DNA of 31,626 nucleotides from Chloroflexota bacterium. Its GTDB lineage: Bacteria > Chloroflexota > Anaerolineae > B4-G1. The notes under the pieces are model-generated. The model was not told the DNA's origin. It made no database searches and was given only the letters and a program-made list of their open reading frames with translations. Shown one piece after another: positions 7,054-15,832 of the stretch (position 1 is the stretch's first letter; each line of letters opens with the position of its first letter). Made by a program: the position numbers and the translations under genes. The stretch lies in assembly GCA_024232355.1 (NCBI GenBank), contig JAAEPW010000546.1:1-31626 (forward strand), in the 5' to 3' direction.

Positions 7054-10000
7054 CCAAATTCAAACAATTCGCAATTCCATTGGTCATTCTATTGCTATGC
7101 GCAGTTGCCATCGTCCCCCTGCTCCGCGCCGACGTCCCGTGCAGCCACGACGGTGCATTTCATTACTATCGCGTCGTCGCTATGCGCCATGCCTTTGACA
7201 ATGACGGTATCCTCTTTACCCGTTACCTGCCCGACCTGGCATTTGGCTATGGTTATCCATTCTTCAACTATCGCGCGTCATCATCCTACTACCTAGCTCT
7301 GGCGCTCCACCTGATCGGGCTGGCACTCCCGGTGGCTCTGAACTTGGTCTACGTCTTGAGCATCGCCGGTTCGGCCCTCGCCACATACTTGCTGGCCCGC
7401 GACCTATTCGGTCCACAAGCGGGCATCGTCGCCGCTCTCGCCTACACTTACGCCCCCTACCAGTTTCTCAATGCCCTGCTGCGCGGCAACGCACCCGAAT
7501 CCCTTGCCCTGCCACTGATGCCCCTCATCTTGTGGGCTTTTCGCCGCTTGGCCCTGACCGGACGACGGCGCTGGTTCCTGGTCAGCATCGGCTCCTTGGT
7601 AGCCCTTTACCTGACGCACAACATCTCCAGCCTGCTCTTTACCCCCTTCCTCGCCACCTACCTGCTCTTATTGTGGCTGATCTACCGCCGCGAGGGCCAT
7701 TGGCTAGCCGCCGGAGGCGCATTGATCATGGCCTTGGGACTGATGGCCTTCTTTTTTGCACCAGCCCTGCTAGAGCAAGACTATGCCCAACTCCACATGT
7801 CTCACGTTACCCGCAACAACGATTTTCACTATAATTTTTTGAGTCTGGCCGAGATTTTTGCCCCACCCACACCCATAGACACCTCACTGATGAACCCGCC
7901 GATGCACATCCACCTTGGCCTGGTACAGACCATTCTGAGTGGTCTTGGACTCGTGATTGGCCTCATTCGTTGGCAACACAACCGAGAGCGAAAAGCAACC
8001 CTCATCTTTCTCGCCGTAACGGCCCTGGCAATGCTTTGGATGAGCACCCGCTCCTCTCTCTGGCTGTGGGAGAACATCCCCTTGCTGCCGTTCATTCAAT
8101 TTCCTTGGCGATTGGTCGGACGCGCCATCCTCCCACTTGCCATCCTGGCTTCCGCCTCCTTCACCGCTCCAACCACTACCGAAAAACTTGCACACATCGG
8201 ATTGCCCCAATCCACACAGACTTGGCTCTTGGCTCTCGCATCCTGCATCCTCATCATCTCTGCCCTACCCACCACCTACCCACCCCACAGCTATTGCGCC
8301 AACAAACCCTACCCCGCCATCAACGACGTTTTCGCCTACGAGCGCGAATCCAAACTGGTGGGCGTGGACCCGGAAGGCTCTTACTTTCCCGTGTGGGTCA
8401 AGCAACGGCCTAAGGATGGCTCGCCACTAGAAAAACAGTACGCCACGAGTAACCCAATCGCCCGCTTTGACAAAAGCACCCTACCCACCGGAGCTTTCAT
8501 CATCGAGGCCGATTATGGTCCCAACCAGGCCCGTATCATCGTCGAGACCCCGTCTGCTTTCCGTGCCCGCTACCTGGCCTTTTACTTTCCCGGCTGGCGC
8601 GTGTGGATAGATGACGAACCAGTACAAGTAACTGCCACCGACCCAGAGGGTCTCATCACCTTTGATGTGCCTGCTGGCAACCACACCATCAGCGTTCGCT
8701 TTGGCTCCACACCCATCCGCACCGCTGGCACCATCGTCTCTATTCTCAGCCTGATCACACTTGTCATCGTCACAATCCGATACAGGCGAATTACGATTGG
8801 CGACGGCTTTGATCACACGGAATTGCAAACGCAGCGGCCGCACCGAATTGCGAACGGCGAATTGCGCCACTGGCCCTTGGTCATCGTTGGTGTTCTTATG
8901 CTGATACTCAAACTTGGTATCGTGGACCAAACAAATACCATATTCCGCCGCCCGGCCCTCCAGCCTGACGACACGCTGCCCAGCGTCGAGCGCCCACTGA
9001 ACCAGCCTTACGCCGACGGTATGACCCTAATTGGCTACGATCAGGCCCGCGCAACCCTTCCCGCCGACGACGAACTGCGCATAGACCTCTACTGGACCAC
9101 CCACACCCGGCCCGCCGCCCGCTACCAGACCGTCATCCACCTAGTGGGAGCCGACGGCATGCGCTGGAGCCTGCCCGACACCGCCCACCCACGCGGCTAT
9201 GCCAAATACCCGCCCAACTATACCTGGAGCGCGGATCGCTACGCCCTCGACAGCCACCAGGTCGTGCCGCTGTCCGGCACACCGCCCGGTGACTATGACA
9301 TCGTCCTGACCATATTCGACCGCGACACCCTGGCCCCGCTCTCCGTTCTGAACGAACAGGGTCAGCCCGCCGCGCCCGAACTGGCCTTGGGGCAAGTTAC
9401 CTTGACCCGTCCGCGCCGTCCGACCAAGGTAGCAGAGGACAACAAACTCGGCATATCAGGTTCAGAAGTGACGCTCCTAACCGCCGACTTTGACCGTGCT
9501 CAAGCTGCTCCGGGAGATGCTGTCTACCTGACCCTAATGTGGCAAGCCAAACGCGATTTTCATTACTCACAGTCAACCTATTGCAATTGGTCCCTCACTC
9601 TCCTTCACCCAGATGGTACCAAAGCCACTAGTTACTGGCTACCACCACCGCCATACTCGTGGAAAGAAAAAGATGTTTGGAAAAGCCAACACCAATTGGT
9701 CATTCCAGCCACATTGGAAACCAACACCCTTACTTGGGTTGTAGAATGGTGTTCGATAATCAATGACCCAATCAGTCAAATATCTATCACAGCTCCACCC
9801 CACACCTACACCGCCCCACCTGTAGACGTAGAAATAAACACCCATATGGGCGATATCGCCACCCTAATTGGAACCACCCTGTCTCCCCCTCCCCCTGTCA
9901 CCTTGTCACCCGGTCACCCCCTCACCGTCACCTTGATCTGGCAAGCCGAGAGCACCCCACACGACTCATACCACGTCTTTCTGCACCTGCTCGATGTCGA

Positions 10001-10238
10001 GGGCCGGTTGATCACCCAATCCGACGCCATCCCGGACAACTGGTCTCGCCCCACCACCGGCTGGCTGCCCGGCGAATACGTCACCGACACCCACACACTC
10101 ACCATCCCACCCGACACCCCGGCAGGCGACTATACCCTCTCAACCGGTCTGTACGTCCCCGGCGGCGAGCGGATTCTCACGCCCGCCGGTGCTGACGCCA
10201 TCCCTCTGACTACAATCACAGTCGAGGTACAACCATGA
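7050..10238 (+). CDS. Polytopic GT-C-like membrane protein, PTPS-related family, with YfhO-like segment and three beta modules (copy A of duplicated pair)
   Basis: The N-terminus matches the membrane family annotated as '6-pyruvoyl-tetrahydropterin synthase-related' (PF10131), a GT-C-like family despite the name. The first external loop has CSHDGAFHYYR with D34 as likely catalytic acid, then FGYGYPFFNYRA. About ten helices follow. A soluble part near residues 500-560 contains FPGWRVWIDDEPV and VPAGNHTISVRFG, resembling the YfhO extracytoplasmic domain. One more helix leads to three beta modules beginning near residues 657, 807 and 937. The start ATG 7050 overlaps the previous stop (ATGA), with GGAGG at 7039-7043. 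It is a close architectural paralogue of the gene at 12754. It probably acts as a lipid-phosphate-sugar glycosyltransferase or polymer-handling protein; no activity is shown by sequence alone. Confidence 0.75.
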   Translation: MTKFKQFAIPLVILLLCAVAIVPLLRADVPCSHDGAFHYYRVVAMRHAFDNDGILFTRYLPDLAFGYGYPFFNYRASSSYYLALALHLIGLALPVALNLVYVLSIAGSALATYLLARDLFGPQAGIVAALAYTYAPYQFLNALLRGNAPESLALPLMPLILWAFRRLALTGRRRWFLVSIGSLVALYLTHNISSLLFTPFLATYLLLLWLIYRREGHWLAAGGALIMALGLMAFFFAPALLEQDYAQLHMSHVTRNNDFHYNFLSLAEIFAPPTPIDTSLMNPPMHIHLGLVQTILSGLGLVIGLIRWQHNRERKATLIFLAVTALAMLWMSTRSSLWLWENIPLLPFIQFPWRLVGRAILPLAILASASFTAPTTTEKLAHIGLPQSTQTWLLALASCILIISALPTTYPPHSYCANKPYPAINDVFAYERESKLVGVDPEGSYFPVWVKQRPKDGSPLEKQYATSNPIARFDKSTLPTGAFIIEADYGPNQARIIVETPSAFRARYLAFYFPGWRVWIDDEPVQVTATDPEGLITFDVPAGNHTISVRFGSTPIRTAGTIVSILSLITLVIVTIRYRRITIGDGFDHTELQTQRPHRIANGELRHWPLVIVGVLMLILKLGIVDQTNTIFRRPALQPDDTLPSVERPLNQPYADGMTLIGYDQARATLPADDELRIDLYWTTHTRPAARYQTVIHLVGADGMRWSLPDTAHPRGYAKYPPNYTWSADRYALDSHQVVPLSGTPPGDYDIVLTIFDRDTLAPLSVLNEQGQPAAPELALGQVTLTRPRRPTKVAEDNKLGISGSEVTLLTADFDRAQAAPGDAVYLTLMWQAKRDFHYSQSTYCNWSLTLLHPDGTKATSYWLPPPPYSWKEKDVWKSQHQLVIPATLETNTLTWVVEWCSIINDPISQISITAPPHTYTAPPVDVEINTHMGDIATLIGTTLSPPPPVTLSPGHPLTVTLIWQAESTPHDSYHVFLHLLDVEGRLITQSDAIPDNWSRPTTGWLPGEYVTDTHTLTIPPDTPAGDYTLSTGLYVPGGERILTPAGADAIPLTTITVEVQP
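8788..8865 (+). repeat. Degenerate GAATTGC-type heptamer array in copy A
   Basis: Units GAATTAC, GATTGGC, GACGGCT (8788-8808), GAATTGC, AAACGCA, GCGGCCG (8820-8840) and GAATTGC, GAACGGC, GAATTGC (8845-8865) keep a 7-bp period with short interruptions. They encode the polar stretch before the last membrane helix. The paralogue at 12754 has a different heptamer family (14479-14534) in the equivalent place. Confidence 0.6.
9881..9929 (+). repeat. C-rich GTCACC-type heptamer array in copy A
   Basis: Seven units (GTCTCCC, CCTCCCC, CTGTCAC, CTTGTCA, CCCGGTC, ACCCCCT, CACCGTC) run in frame and encode SPPPPVTLSPGHPLTV, between two strands of the third beta module. In the paralogue at about 15490-15530 the same loop is shorter and reads SLDHDKQSGV with no repeat, so the array looks like a local insertion or expansion. 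Confidence 0.6.
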
Positions 10239-12757
10239 GCCCTACCTCGATTTTTCGGCGGCGAGTTATCCTGGGAGCCGGAATTGTCTACGCCCTGGCC
10301 GTCGGCTTGATGACGTTACCCGTGTCACTCCAACTCTCCCAACGCTTGATCGGGAATAACATTGACAACTGGATCTTTTACTGGAACAACTGGTGGCTGG
10401 AACGCGCCATCACCGAAGGACAAAACTGGTTCACTACCCCCAACCTCTTTTACCCCCAGGGAGCCGACCTGGTCGCCCACTCTAACTCGTTCCTCAACTC
10501 ACTGCTAGCCATGCCTCTCAAGCCCCTGGTCGGCCCTGTGGCGGCCTACAACCTCGTGCTCCTCTTTGGGTTGTGGGTTGGCGCAGTGGGAATGTTCCTA
10601 TTCGTGTATGACGACGTCCGCCACGTCCCCGCCGCGCTTTTGGCAGGCTTTATCTTTAGCTTTGCCCCTTATCACCTGACCCAACTATTGGCCCACGCCC
10701 ACCTCGGCTCGATCCACTGGTGGCCTTGGTACGCTCTCTTCCTACGTCGGGCTTTGCGTGAAAAGCGAACCATAGACGCACTGCTGGCGGGCTTATTCGC
10801 CGCGCTGACCCTCTGGACGGGCCTGCAACTGGCCGTGCTTTTGGCGCTGTGGACAGTGGTCTACATCGGCGCGCGGCTCCTGCGAGAACGACAGTCCTGG
10901 CAGCACGTGATTCGCACCGTCAACCTGATCGGTATCGTCACCCTGATATTGAGCGCGCCGTTGCTCATCCCCATCGCGCAAAACTGGGAAGAACTAGCTG
11001 CCGGAACGATCGCCTTTGACGAAGGGCTCACCAACCAAACCGACATCCTGGCATATCTCCTCCCGCCCACCTACCATCCCCTCGCCGGGTCGCGTATATC
11101 CTCCGTCTACGAGCGTTTCGTCGCCAACAAAGCCGCCATGCCCTATCTAGGCTACACGGCGCTGGTGCTGGCCACAATCTCGATCCTCTCGCGGCGCAAA
11201 ACCGCCCTGTTCTGGCTTCTCAACGCTGGGCTATGGATCACATTGGCCGCCGGTTCTGCCCTTCGCATCAACGGACACCTGTACCCACAGATTCCGCTGC
11301 CGTACCGCTTTATCGGGCGCATCTTTCCCATCGCCGCCATCCGTGCGCCCGACCGCTTCAACCTGCTCTTGGTATTCTCCCTGGCGGTTTCCGCGGGCCT
11401 GGGAGCGGCTTACCTGGCAAAACGCTACCGCTGGCTGCTGATCCCCCTAGCACTCTTGCTCATCGCCGAATACGCCAGCATCCCCCTGCCAGCGTGGGAC
11501 CTGCCTGCCGTCTCACCATTTCTAGAACGAATGGCGGCTGACGCTCAAAAAGAGACAACCTACGGCGTGATCGATTACCCGATGGGATACACCATCAGCA
11601 AACAATGGCTCTACTTCCAAACGATCCACGGCAAGCCAATGGTAGAAGGCCATATCTCCCGCTACACTATCCAGGACTATGCCTTTATCGCCTCCCACCC
11701 CCTGCTGCGGGCGCTCTACCAAAAAGCCGACAAACCCATCCGCCTTCCTCAAGATACGTTCGACGACCAAACCGGCGACGTCTACGCGCTAGGGCCAGCC
11801 CTGCGCTCGCTAGAGACCGCCGGAATGCGCTACATCCTGCTCCACAAACCCTACCTGGATTCCGACCTCCAAGCCCATTTCCGGCGTGTGCTTCCCATCC
11901 TCCCCATCTATCAAGACACAACCCTGGCCGTGTACGACGTTACCCATCCCCTCCCCACATCCTACGATGATCTCCCGGCCCCACTCACTCCCGATGTGGC
12001 CCTGGCCCGATTCGACGTTCAACATGACAATGCCGAGTGGCAATTCCAAACCATCGCCGCCGCGCTCGCGCCGCGCATCTCGCCACACACTTGCAACATC
12101 CAACTCGTCGGTGAACAAGGAGCCGTGTTATCATTGCCCATCACCCTCTTCAAAGAACTGCCCGGCGGCGCAACCTGGGAAACAAATGACCTGCAAGTCA
12201 AACAAACCACAGTCGAACTTGTCCAAGAACTAGAACCCGGCCCATATCACTGGGCCATAACCTGCTCAAAAATGACAACCTACGCCGCGCCAGACACGCT
12301 CCACGTACACGCCAACGGCCACACCACCTATCTGCGCCACCCAGCAAATATCCACTACGGCGAAACCATCGAATTTCAGGGCTATCGCTGGCGAACGGTG
12401 GGCACAGAACTGGAAATCACCCTGCGGTGGCAAGCATTGGAACAGCCCACCACCAATTACAAAGTCTTTGTCCACCTCCTGAACGCTGGCAACAAAATCA
12501 TACACCAACACGACGCCATCCCCTGCAACTGGCAATGCCCGACCATCCAGTGGCATGCTGGCGAAACTATCCCAGACCAAGCAACCATTCCTCTGGCGGG
12601 GCTAGCGCCCGGAGAATACCGTCTCGCGATAGGGCTATACGACGCCGAGACGTTACAACGCCTGCCCACCCAGAACTCGGACGGCGCGCGCATCCCCGAC
12701 GACTATTTCATCCTGCCCGACACCTTTGTGATCTCGACGTGGGATGACAAACAATGA
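10235..12757 (+). CDS. Polytopic GT-C-like membrane protein with C-terminal beta modules (copy A, second gene of the pair)
   Basis: About ten to eleven hydrophobic helices fill residues 10-430. The first external loop carries GNNIDNWIFYWNNWW, with D44 as candidate catalytic acid, then FYPQGADLVAHSNSF. Downstream are QTDILAYLLPPTYHPL and RINGHLYPQIPLPYRF, both near-identically present in the protein at 15833. A soluble domain (about 430-580) precedes a weak beta module (about 585-700) and a clear one from residue 712 (LRWQAL, FVHLLNAG, IGLYDAET). At 840 residues it is typical of this operon. The start ATG overlaps the previous stop as ATGA, with GAGG at 10224-10227. I do not recognise a named family for the N-terminal part; the GT-C-like assignment rests on topology, the acidic first loop and the neighbours. 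Confidence 0.72.
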   Translation: MSPTSIFRRRVILGAGIVYALAVGLMTLPVSLQLSQRLIGNNIDNWIFYWNNWWLERAITEGQNWFTTPNLFYPQGADLVAHSNSFLNSLLAMPLKPLVGPVAAYNLVLLFGLWVGAVGMFLFVYDDVRHVPAALLAGFIFSFAPYHLTQLLAHAHLGSIHWWPWYALFLRRALREKRTIDALLAGLFAALTLWTGLQLAVLLALWTVVYIGARLLRERQSWQHVIRTVNLIGIVTLILSAPLLIPIAQNWEELAAGTIAFDEGLTNQTDILAYLLPPTYHPLAGSRISSVYERFVANKAAMPYLGYTALVLATISILSRRKTALFWLLNAGLWITLAAGSALRINGHLYPQIPLPYRFIGRIFPIAAIRAPDRFNLLLVFSLAVSAGLGAAYLAKRYRWLLIPLALLLIAEYASIPLPAWDLPAVSPFLERMAADAQKETTYGVIDYPMGYTISKQWLYFQTIHGKPMVEGHISRYTIQDYAFIASHPLLRALYQKADKPIRLPQDTFDDQTGDVYALGPALRSLETAGMRYILLHKPYLDSDLQAHFRRVLPILPIYQDTTLAVYDVTHPLPTSYDDLPAPLTPDVALARFDVQHDNAEWQFQTIAAALAPRISPHTCNIQLVGEQGAVLSLPITLFKELPGGATWETNDLQVKQTTVELVQELEPGPYHWAITCSKMTTYAAPDTLHVHANGHTTYLRHPANIHYGETIEFQGYRWRTVGTELEITLRWQALEQPTTNYKVFVHLLNAGNKIIHQHDAIPCNWQCPTIQWHAGETIPDQATIPLAGLAPGEYRLAIGLYDAETLQRLPTQNSDGARIPDDYFILPDTFVISTWDDKQ

Positions 12758-15700
12758 AAAAACTATTCCCGATCCTGACCCTCGTCATACTGCTGCTCCC
12801 AGCTATCCAGCCCCTCTTCACCGCCGACTTTACCTGCGGCTATGACAACACCTTTCACCTGTGGCGAGCCGTAGAACTGGAACACCTCTTGCAACAAGGC
12901 ACACTCTTTAGCCGTTGGGCGCCGGATATGGCCCACGGCTACGGCTACCCTCTGTTCAACTTTGCCGCGCCTGCTTCCGTCTATCCCGTTGCGCTCCTGC
13001 GTCTGGCAGGCGTCCACTGGTCCTGGGCGCTGAACCTGACCTTTGCCCTCGGTTGGATACTCTCCGCCCTCACAATGTACCTCTTTGCCAGCGACCTTTA
13101 TTCCGATCCGTTGATCCCGCGGATCCGTGTTCTACCCGGCCTGATCGCCGCCATCCTCTACGCCTACGTCCCATTCCACGCCTACGATGTCTTTTACCGG
13201 GGCGGCCTGTCTCAATCCAGCGCATGGCTCTTTCCCCCCCTAATACTCTGGGCACTCGGTCGTGCCAACCGCCGCGTGGGATTCGCCGCTGCCGCGATGG
13301 GATTCGGCGGGCTGATTCTTACCCACAACGCCTTTGCCCTCCTGTTCGCTCCACTCCTGCTGACCTACACACTAATAGTCGGACGGCAAAGGGGTGTAAA
13401 GGCAATGCTCTGGGGCATTCTGGCACTGTTGACTGGGATTGGCTTGAGCACCTTTTTCTGGATGCCTGCCCTGGCCGAACTCGACCTCGTCCACAGTGAA
13501 CGACTTGGCGGAGCCTGGGTATTTCAGTACACCAACAACTTTTTACCCCTGGAACAACTCTTCGCCCCACCCCACACCGCCGACCCCACCCTGATCAACG
13601 ACTGGCCCGCACGAGGGCTGGGGCTGATCCCGGCACTGCTGGCCGCAACCGGCCTCATTGTAACCCTCCGATGTAACTCGTCGGCCCGAAACCACCAGCG
13701 CCGCTTGCCTCTGGCCTTTTTTTCCGGGGCTTTGACCCTCTGCTTGTTCTTGATCCTGCCCATCTCCCAACCCGTGTGGGACGCACTACCGCTTCTCCAA
13801 CGGGTCCAATTTCCCTGGCGACTGGTCGGTCCCGCAGCTCTCTGCGCCGCCGTTCTAGCGGGCAGCATCCTGACCACAAAGCACAAAACCAATAAACCAA
13901 CCCTCGTCGCCGCCGCCTTGATCCCACTCATCATCCTGAGCAACCTGGGCTGGTTCTACCCTCGCCACTGTCCCCCGCCGCAAGATACCTCCATCGCGGG
14001 GATGATCGCCTGGGAACGAGCCACCGACACCCTGGGAACCACCGCCAAAGGAGAATACCTTCCCAATTGGATGCACCGTTTTCCTGTGCGCCTTGACAAC
14101 ATCGACGACACCCCCATCGTCCGCCTGCCGCCAGAGAGCCTGCCCGAAGGAACCCACGTGATTCACGCCAACTATGGCCCCACGAACGCCACCATCGAAC
14201 TCGATGCCCCCGCTCCCTTCCAGGCCCGATACCTGGCCTTTTACTACCCCGGATGGCGCGTCACCGTAGATGATAAACCGACCCCCATCACTCCCACCGA
14301 ACCCGGCGGCCTCATATCATTCCACGTCCCGGCTGGCCGCCACACCATTCGCGTCCACTTTGGCGAAACGGATCTCCGCCTGGCCGCCGACGGTTTCTCC
14401 ATCTTGGGCCTGGTCATCCTGATTGTCATCGTTCTCAAACTAAAACCCCAATCTCGCCAATCATCGACTTTTTCCACGATTCATTATTCACTATTCATTA
14501 TCCCATTGTTCATTGTCTCATTGCTCATTGCTCCATTGATCCTCCGTCGCCCCAACCTGGTAGACGGCCATCTGCGCACCGTAGACGCCCCCACCGAGAT
14601 CACCTTTGGCGACGAATTTGTTCTACTGGGTCACAACACCCTGCCGGACAGCGTCACCAGCGGCAAGTGGTTCGAGATCAAAACCTACTGGCAGGCGCTC
14701 CAACCTGGCGGCCCCAACTATGGCGTCAGCATCAACCTGGTCGACAAAAACGGAGGCTACCATTGGCACGGTCCCAACATCCACCCACCCCGTTGGAGCC
14801 GCACGCCGCCGCCCGTGTGGGATTGGCCGCCTGATCAATATGCCAGTATAGATTTTGCCATACCGCTCCTTCCCGGCACACCCCCGGGCTCGTACACCGT
14901 AGAAATCGTGGCCTTTGATCGCGACACCTTGATCCCACTCACCGCCCACGACGCCGCCGGGCGCGCCCTCGGCCCCGCGCTGGATCTGGGCCACATCACC
15001 GTCGCCGCACCTCGTCGTCCCAGCAACCCAACCATCCTGGACATTCAACACCGTCTGGACACCCCGCTCGGCCCGCTCACCCTGCTCGGCATCGATTTCG
15101 ATCGCGACCGGGCCGCTCCCGGCGATCCCACCCACATCACCACCTTTTGGCGCACCGAGCAACAGCCATCCCAAGATTTGACCGTCCACCTGACTCTCCT
15201 AACACCCGACGGCTCTCCCGCTGCCGAATTTGACCTGCCGCCTACCATCACCGAACACCCCACCTCCCTCTGGCAAACCGACGACATCTGGCGCGGCCAA
15301 CACCTTATCCACCTGCCCGCCAACCTCAACGACGGCGACCACACCTGGAACCTCACCCTCCTGCCCATCGATCAATCCACCAATCTTCCCTCCACCCTCG
15401 ACATCACCGCTCCCCACCGCACCTTTACCCTGCCGCCGGTAGAAATAGAAATAAATACCCTTCTGGGTGATACCACCACGCTCATCGGAGCGACTCTGTC
15501 ACTCGATCACGATAAGCAAAGCGGTGTCACCCTCATCTGGCGCGCCGAGACCGAAACCCACACATCCTATCACGTCTTTCTCCACCTCATCGGCCCCGAC
15601 GGCATACTGGTGGCCCAATCCGACACTATCCCCGCCAACTGGACCCGCCCCACTACCAGTTGGATGCCTGGCGAGATCATTAGCGACACACACACCCTGA

Positions 15701-15831
15701 CCTTGCCCGACAGTCTACCCGCAGGTGACTATGTCTTATTCACCGGATTGTACGTCCCTGGCGGCGAGCGTCTCGCCACACCAGACGGCAACGACACCAT
15801 CCCGCTAACCACGGTCACGGTAGAGAAATAA
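12754..15831 (+). CDS. Polytopic GT-C-like membrane protein, PTPS-related family (copy B of duplicated pair)
   Basis: This is a paralogue of the gene at 7050 over its whole length: CGYDNTFHLWR (D31) in the first loop, HGYGYPLFNF, helices to about residue 400, then NYGPTNATIELDAP and YYPGWRVTVDDKP in the YfhO-like part. A heptamer-encoded helix follows (IHYSLFIIPLFIVSLLIAP, about residues 576-594). Three beta modules start near residues 621, 775 and 908. Its last module keeps DTHTLTLP and GLYVPGGERL almost as in copy A. At 1025 residues it is shorter mainly in the loops where copy A has repeat insertions. The start ATG forms ATGA with the previous stop; only a weak GGGA precedes it, so translational coupling is likely. 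Role as for copy A. Confidence 0.75.
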   Translation: MKKLFPILTLVILLLPAIQPLFTADFTCGYDNTFHLWRAVELEHLLQQGTLFSRWAPDMAHGYGYPLFNFAAPASVYPVALLRLAGVHWSWALNLTFALGWILSALTMYLFASDLYSDPLIPRIRVLPGLIAAILYAYVPFHAYDVFYRGGLSQSSAWLFPPLILWALGRANRRVGFAAAAMGFGGLILTHNAFALLFAPLLLTYTLIVGRQRGVKAMLWGILALLTGIGLSTFFWMPALAELDLVHSERLGGAWVFQYTNNFLPLEQLFAPPHTADPTLINDWPARGLGLIPALLAATGLIVTLRCNSSARNHQRRLPLAFFSGALTLCLFLILPISQPVWDALPLLQRVQFPWRLVGPAALCAAVLAGSILTTKHKTNKPTLVAAALIPLIILSNLGWFYPRHCPPPQDTSIAGMIAWERATDTLGTTAKGEYLPNWMHRFPVRLDNIDDTPIVRLPPESLPEGTHVIHANYGPTNATIELDAPAPFQARYLAFYYPGWRVTVDDKPTPITPTEPGGLISFHVPAGRHTIRVHFGETDLRLAADGFSILGLVILIVIVLKLKPQSRQSSTFSTIHYSLFIIPLFIVSLLIAPLILRRPNLVDGHLRTVDAPTEITFGDEFVLLGHNTLPDSVTSGKWFEIKTYWQALQPGGPNYGVSINLVDKNGGYHWHGPNIHPPRWSRTPPPVWDWPPDQYASIDFAIPLLPGTPPGSYTVEIVAFDRDTLIPLTAHDAAGRALGPALDLGHITVAAPRRPSNPTILDIQHRLDTPLGPLTLLGIDFDRDRAAPGDPTHITTFWRTEQQPSQDLTVHLTLLTPDGSPAAEFDLPPTITEHPTSLWQTDDIWRGQHLIHLPANLNDGDHTWNLTLLPIDQSTNLPSTLDITAPHRTFTLPPVEIEINTLLGDTTTLIGATLSLDHDKQSGVTLIWRAETETHTSYHVFLHLIGPDGILVAQSDTIPANWTRPTTSWMPGEIISDTHTLTLPDSLPAGDYVLFTGLYVPGGERLATPDGNDTIPLTTVTVEK
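14479..14534 (+). repeat. TTCATTG-type heptamer array in copy B
   Basis: Eight contiguous degenerate units (ATTCATT, ATTCACT, ATTCATT, ATCCCAT, TGTTCAT, TGTCTCA, TTGCTCA, TTGCTCC) encode IHYSLFIIPLFIVSLLIA, which is most of a membrane helix. It is the same repeat family as at 3936-3970 and 4640-4674, although this gene belongs to a different membrane family. Confidence 0.85.
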
Positions 15832-15832
15832 G

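Noticed and set aside
12915..13499. 194-codon overlapping plus-strand frame
   Set aside because: Low-complexity Arg/Pro-rich shadow of the PTPS-related gene; no ribosome-binding site or recognisable domain.
14623..15189. 188-codon minus-strand frame inside copy B
   Set aside because: Antisense shadow produced by the C-over-G skew; Gly/Val/Arg-rich with no domain, and it overlaps clear beta modules on the plus strand.
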